Under the pieces are notes generated by a model. The model ran no database searches. It was not told where the DNA came from and worked only from the letters and a program-made list of their open reading frames with translations. Both the position numbers and the translations under genes were made by a program. Below are positions 63,008-64,000 of a stretch of DNA of 64,000 bases, piece after piece (position 1 is the stretch's first letter; each line of letters opens with the position of its first letter). The DNA is from Dyadobacter soli (GTDB lineage: Bacteria; Bacteroidota; Bacteroidia; Cytophagales; Spirosomataceae): NCBI RefSeq assembly GCF_900101885.1, contig NZ_FNAN01000007.1, positions 248,001 to 312,000 on the forward strand, written 5' to 3'.

Positions 63008-64000
63008 TTACAACGAGAAGTTTACGCCCAGCAGGAATGTACGCGCCGATGGATACGGGATGTACTCGATACCCAGGGACGGAATACCGCCATTGGAACC
63101 GTCGGTGTTCACTTCCGGGTCGAAGCCTTTGTAGCCGGTGAGCACGAAAAGGTTCTGGCCTGTCAATGAAATGTTCAGGTTCTTGAAGGCCTTACCGATG
63201 TTACCCACGCGGTAGCTCAGCGTCACGTTAGACATTTTCATGTAATCCCCTTTTTCAAGGTAACGGGTAGAAGGTGCCGCCGAGTTGGATGTAGCCTCCT
63301 TGATATCCTTGTTGAAGAAATCCTTCGCGATGTTTTTGGTAGACAAGTTATTGATACCCAATACAGTGGCAAAAGTATTGTTGAACAGGTAATGGCCGAA
63401 TGCACCATTCATGTTCACCACCGCCGAGAACTTCTTGTAGGTCACGTCGGTCGAGAAGCCCAACAAGTATTTGGGGTTCGGGCTGTGTACGTAAAACTTG
63501 TTTTGTGCAGGGTCCACCGAAGTGCTCGCCTGGCCGTCCGCGCCTTCGTACATGCTCGTGCCGGTAGTCGGGTCGAGGCCGGCCCATTTGGCAAGGTACC
63601 AAACGTTGAGCGGCTGACCGCTGACCATTCTTTGTCCCAAAACGCCTGAGAAGCCTTGTCCTCTCAATGCAGCCGTTTCATAGAAGCCTGGCAGGCCGGA
63701 AACGCTGTTTTTCAGATAAGTAGCATTGGCCGAGATGTTCCAGGTCCAGTCTTTGGTTTCCAGCACGGTACCGGTCAAAGCCAATTCCACCCCTTTGTTT
63801 ATCACTTCGCCGTCCAGGTTCACCCAGATTTTTCCGCTCGGTGCAGGTTGCGCGAGTGTTCTTTCGAACAGACCATCCGTAGTTTTTTTACTGAACACGT
63901 CGATCGAACCGACGATGCGCGACTGGAACAAGCCGAAATCGATACCTCCGTTGAATGTTTCGGAAGTCTCCCATTTCAAGTCGGGGTTACCGAAGTTGGC
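63008..64000 (-). CDS. SusC/RagA-family TonB-dependent receptor, N-terminus beyond window
   Basis: The last 330 residues of the barrel. Landmarks: NPDLKWETSETFNGGIDFGL, KGVELALTGTVLETKDWTWN, NLNISLTGQNLFVLTGYKGF and the closing ARTFLLGVNFSL with the terminal aromatic-to-hydrophobic pattern of the last strand. The gene continues past base 64000, so the STN, regulatory and plug domains are unseen and it cannot be said whether it signals through a sigma factor. SusD follows after 21 bases on the same strand. Confidence 0.93.
   Translation of the reverse strand, partial: ANFGNPDLKWETSETFNGGIDFGLFQSRIVGSIDVFSKKTTDGLFERTLAQPAPSGKIWVNLDGEVINKGVELALTGTVLETKDWTWNISANATYLKNSVSGLPGFYETAALRGQGFSGVLGQRMVSGQPLNVWYLAKWAGLDPTTGTSMYEGADGQASTSVDPAQNKFYVHSPNPKYLLGFSTDVTYKKFSAVVNMNGAFGHYLFNNTFATVLGINNLSTKNIAKDFFNKDIKEATSNSAAPSTRYLEKGDYMKMSNVTLSYRVGNIGKAFKNLNISLTGQNLFVLTGYKGFDPEVNTDGSNGGIPSLGIEYIPYPSARTFLLGVNFSL

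Overview
The window reads as the chromosome of a Bacteroidota bacterium, most likely Cytophagales/Spirosomataceae and Dyadobacter-like. Reasons: many SusC/RagA-SusD/RagB pairs, four ECF sigma/FecR anti-sigma cell-surface signalling sets, a type IX secretion C-terminal domain, STN-containing TonB receptors, TAnnTTTG promoter elements, moderately high GC and no obvious Shine-Dalgarno sites. Genus is an inference from style; no rRNA or tRNA gene was seen. No prophage, complete insertion sequence or CRISPR array was seen.

Left part (1-17.6 kb). A SusC receptor cut by the window edge, then on the same strand a sensor operon: an exported thioredoxin-fold protein without a CxxC, followed by a 7TMR-DISM membrane protein whose cytoplasmic end is an IS1595-type transposase zinc ribbon/helix-turn-helix. 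This domain combination is the most unusual thing in the window. Next come a GH92 alpha-mannosidase with an 18-bp palindrome upstream, TatC, a flavin reductase-like protein, a small secreted protein, and a metabolic/detoxification cluster (NTF2-like protein, epoxide hydrolase, Bcr/CflA exporter, isochorismatase-like and HSL-type hydrolases, divergent Crp/Fnr regulator, DoxX).

Middle (17.7-33.5 kb). ECF/FecR/SusC/SusD module 1; a DUF1569 protein divergent from a GlxA-like AraC regulator; an alpha/beta hydrolase; then a BlaI repressor-M56 (BlaR1-like) peptidase-TonB receptor operon with an 18-bp perfect palindrome overlapping its promoter; and a convergent M14 carboxypeptidase. A dense non-coding repeat cluster lies at 33.5-33.9 kb.

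Right part (33.9-64 kb). Module 2 (minus strand: ECF, FecR, SusC, SusD), an azoreductase, module 3 (plus strand), a small AT-richer orphan gene, a large type IX-secreted adhesin-like gene broken by a one-base frameshift in a C homopolymer, module 4 (ECF, FecR, SusC, SusD, then a DUF1080 protein and a Tat-exported Gfo/Idh/MocA oxidoreductase), and a final SusD plus partial SusC on the minus strand. In modules 1-4 the STN domain of each SusC probably reports substrate to its FecR/ECF pair, so each should switch on its own uptake pair. Module 4 also carries likely periplasmic enzymes that could process the sugar, and TatC at 9 kb is the export route its oxidoreductase would need.

Coordinates and family calls come from reading the translated sequence by eye. 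Domain boundaries are approximate and nothing was checked by database search.
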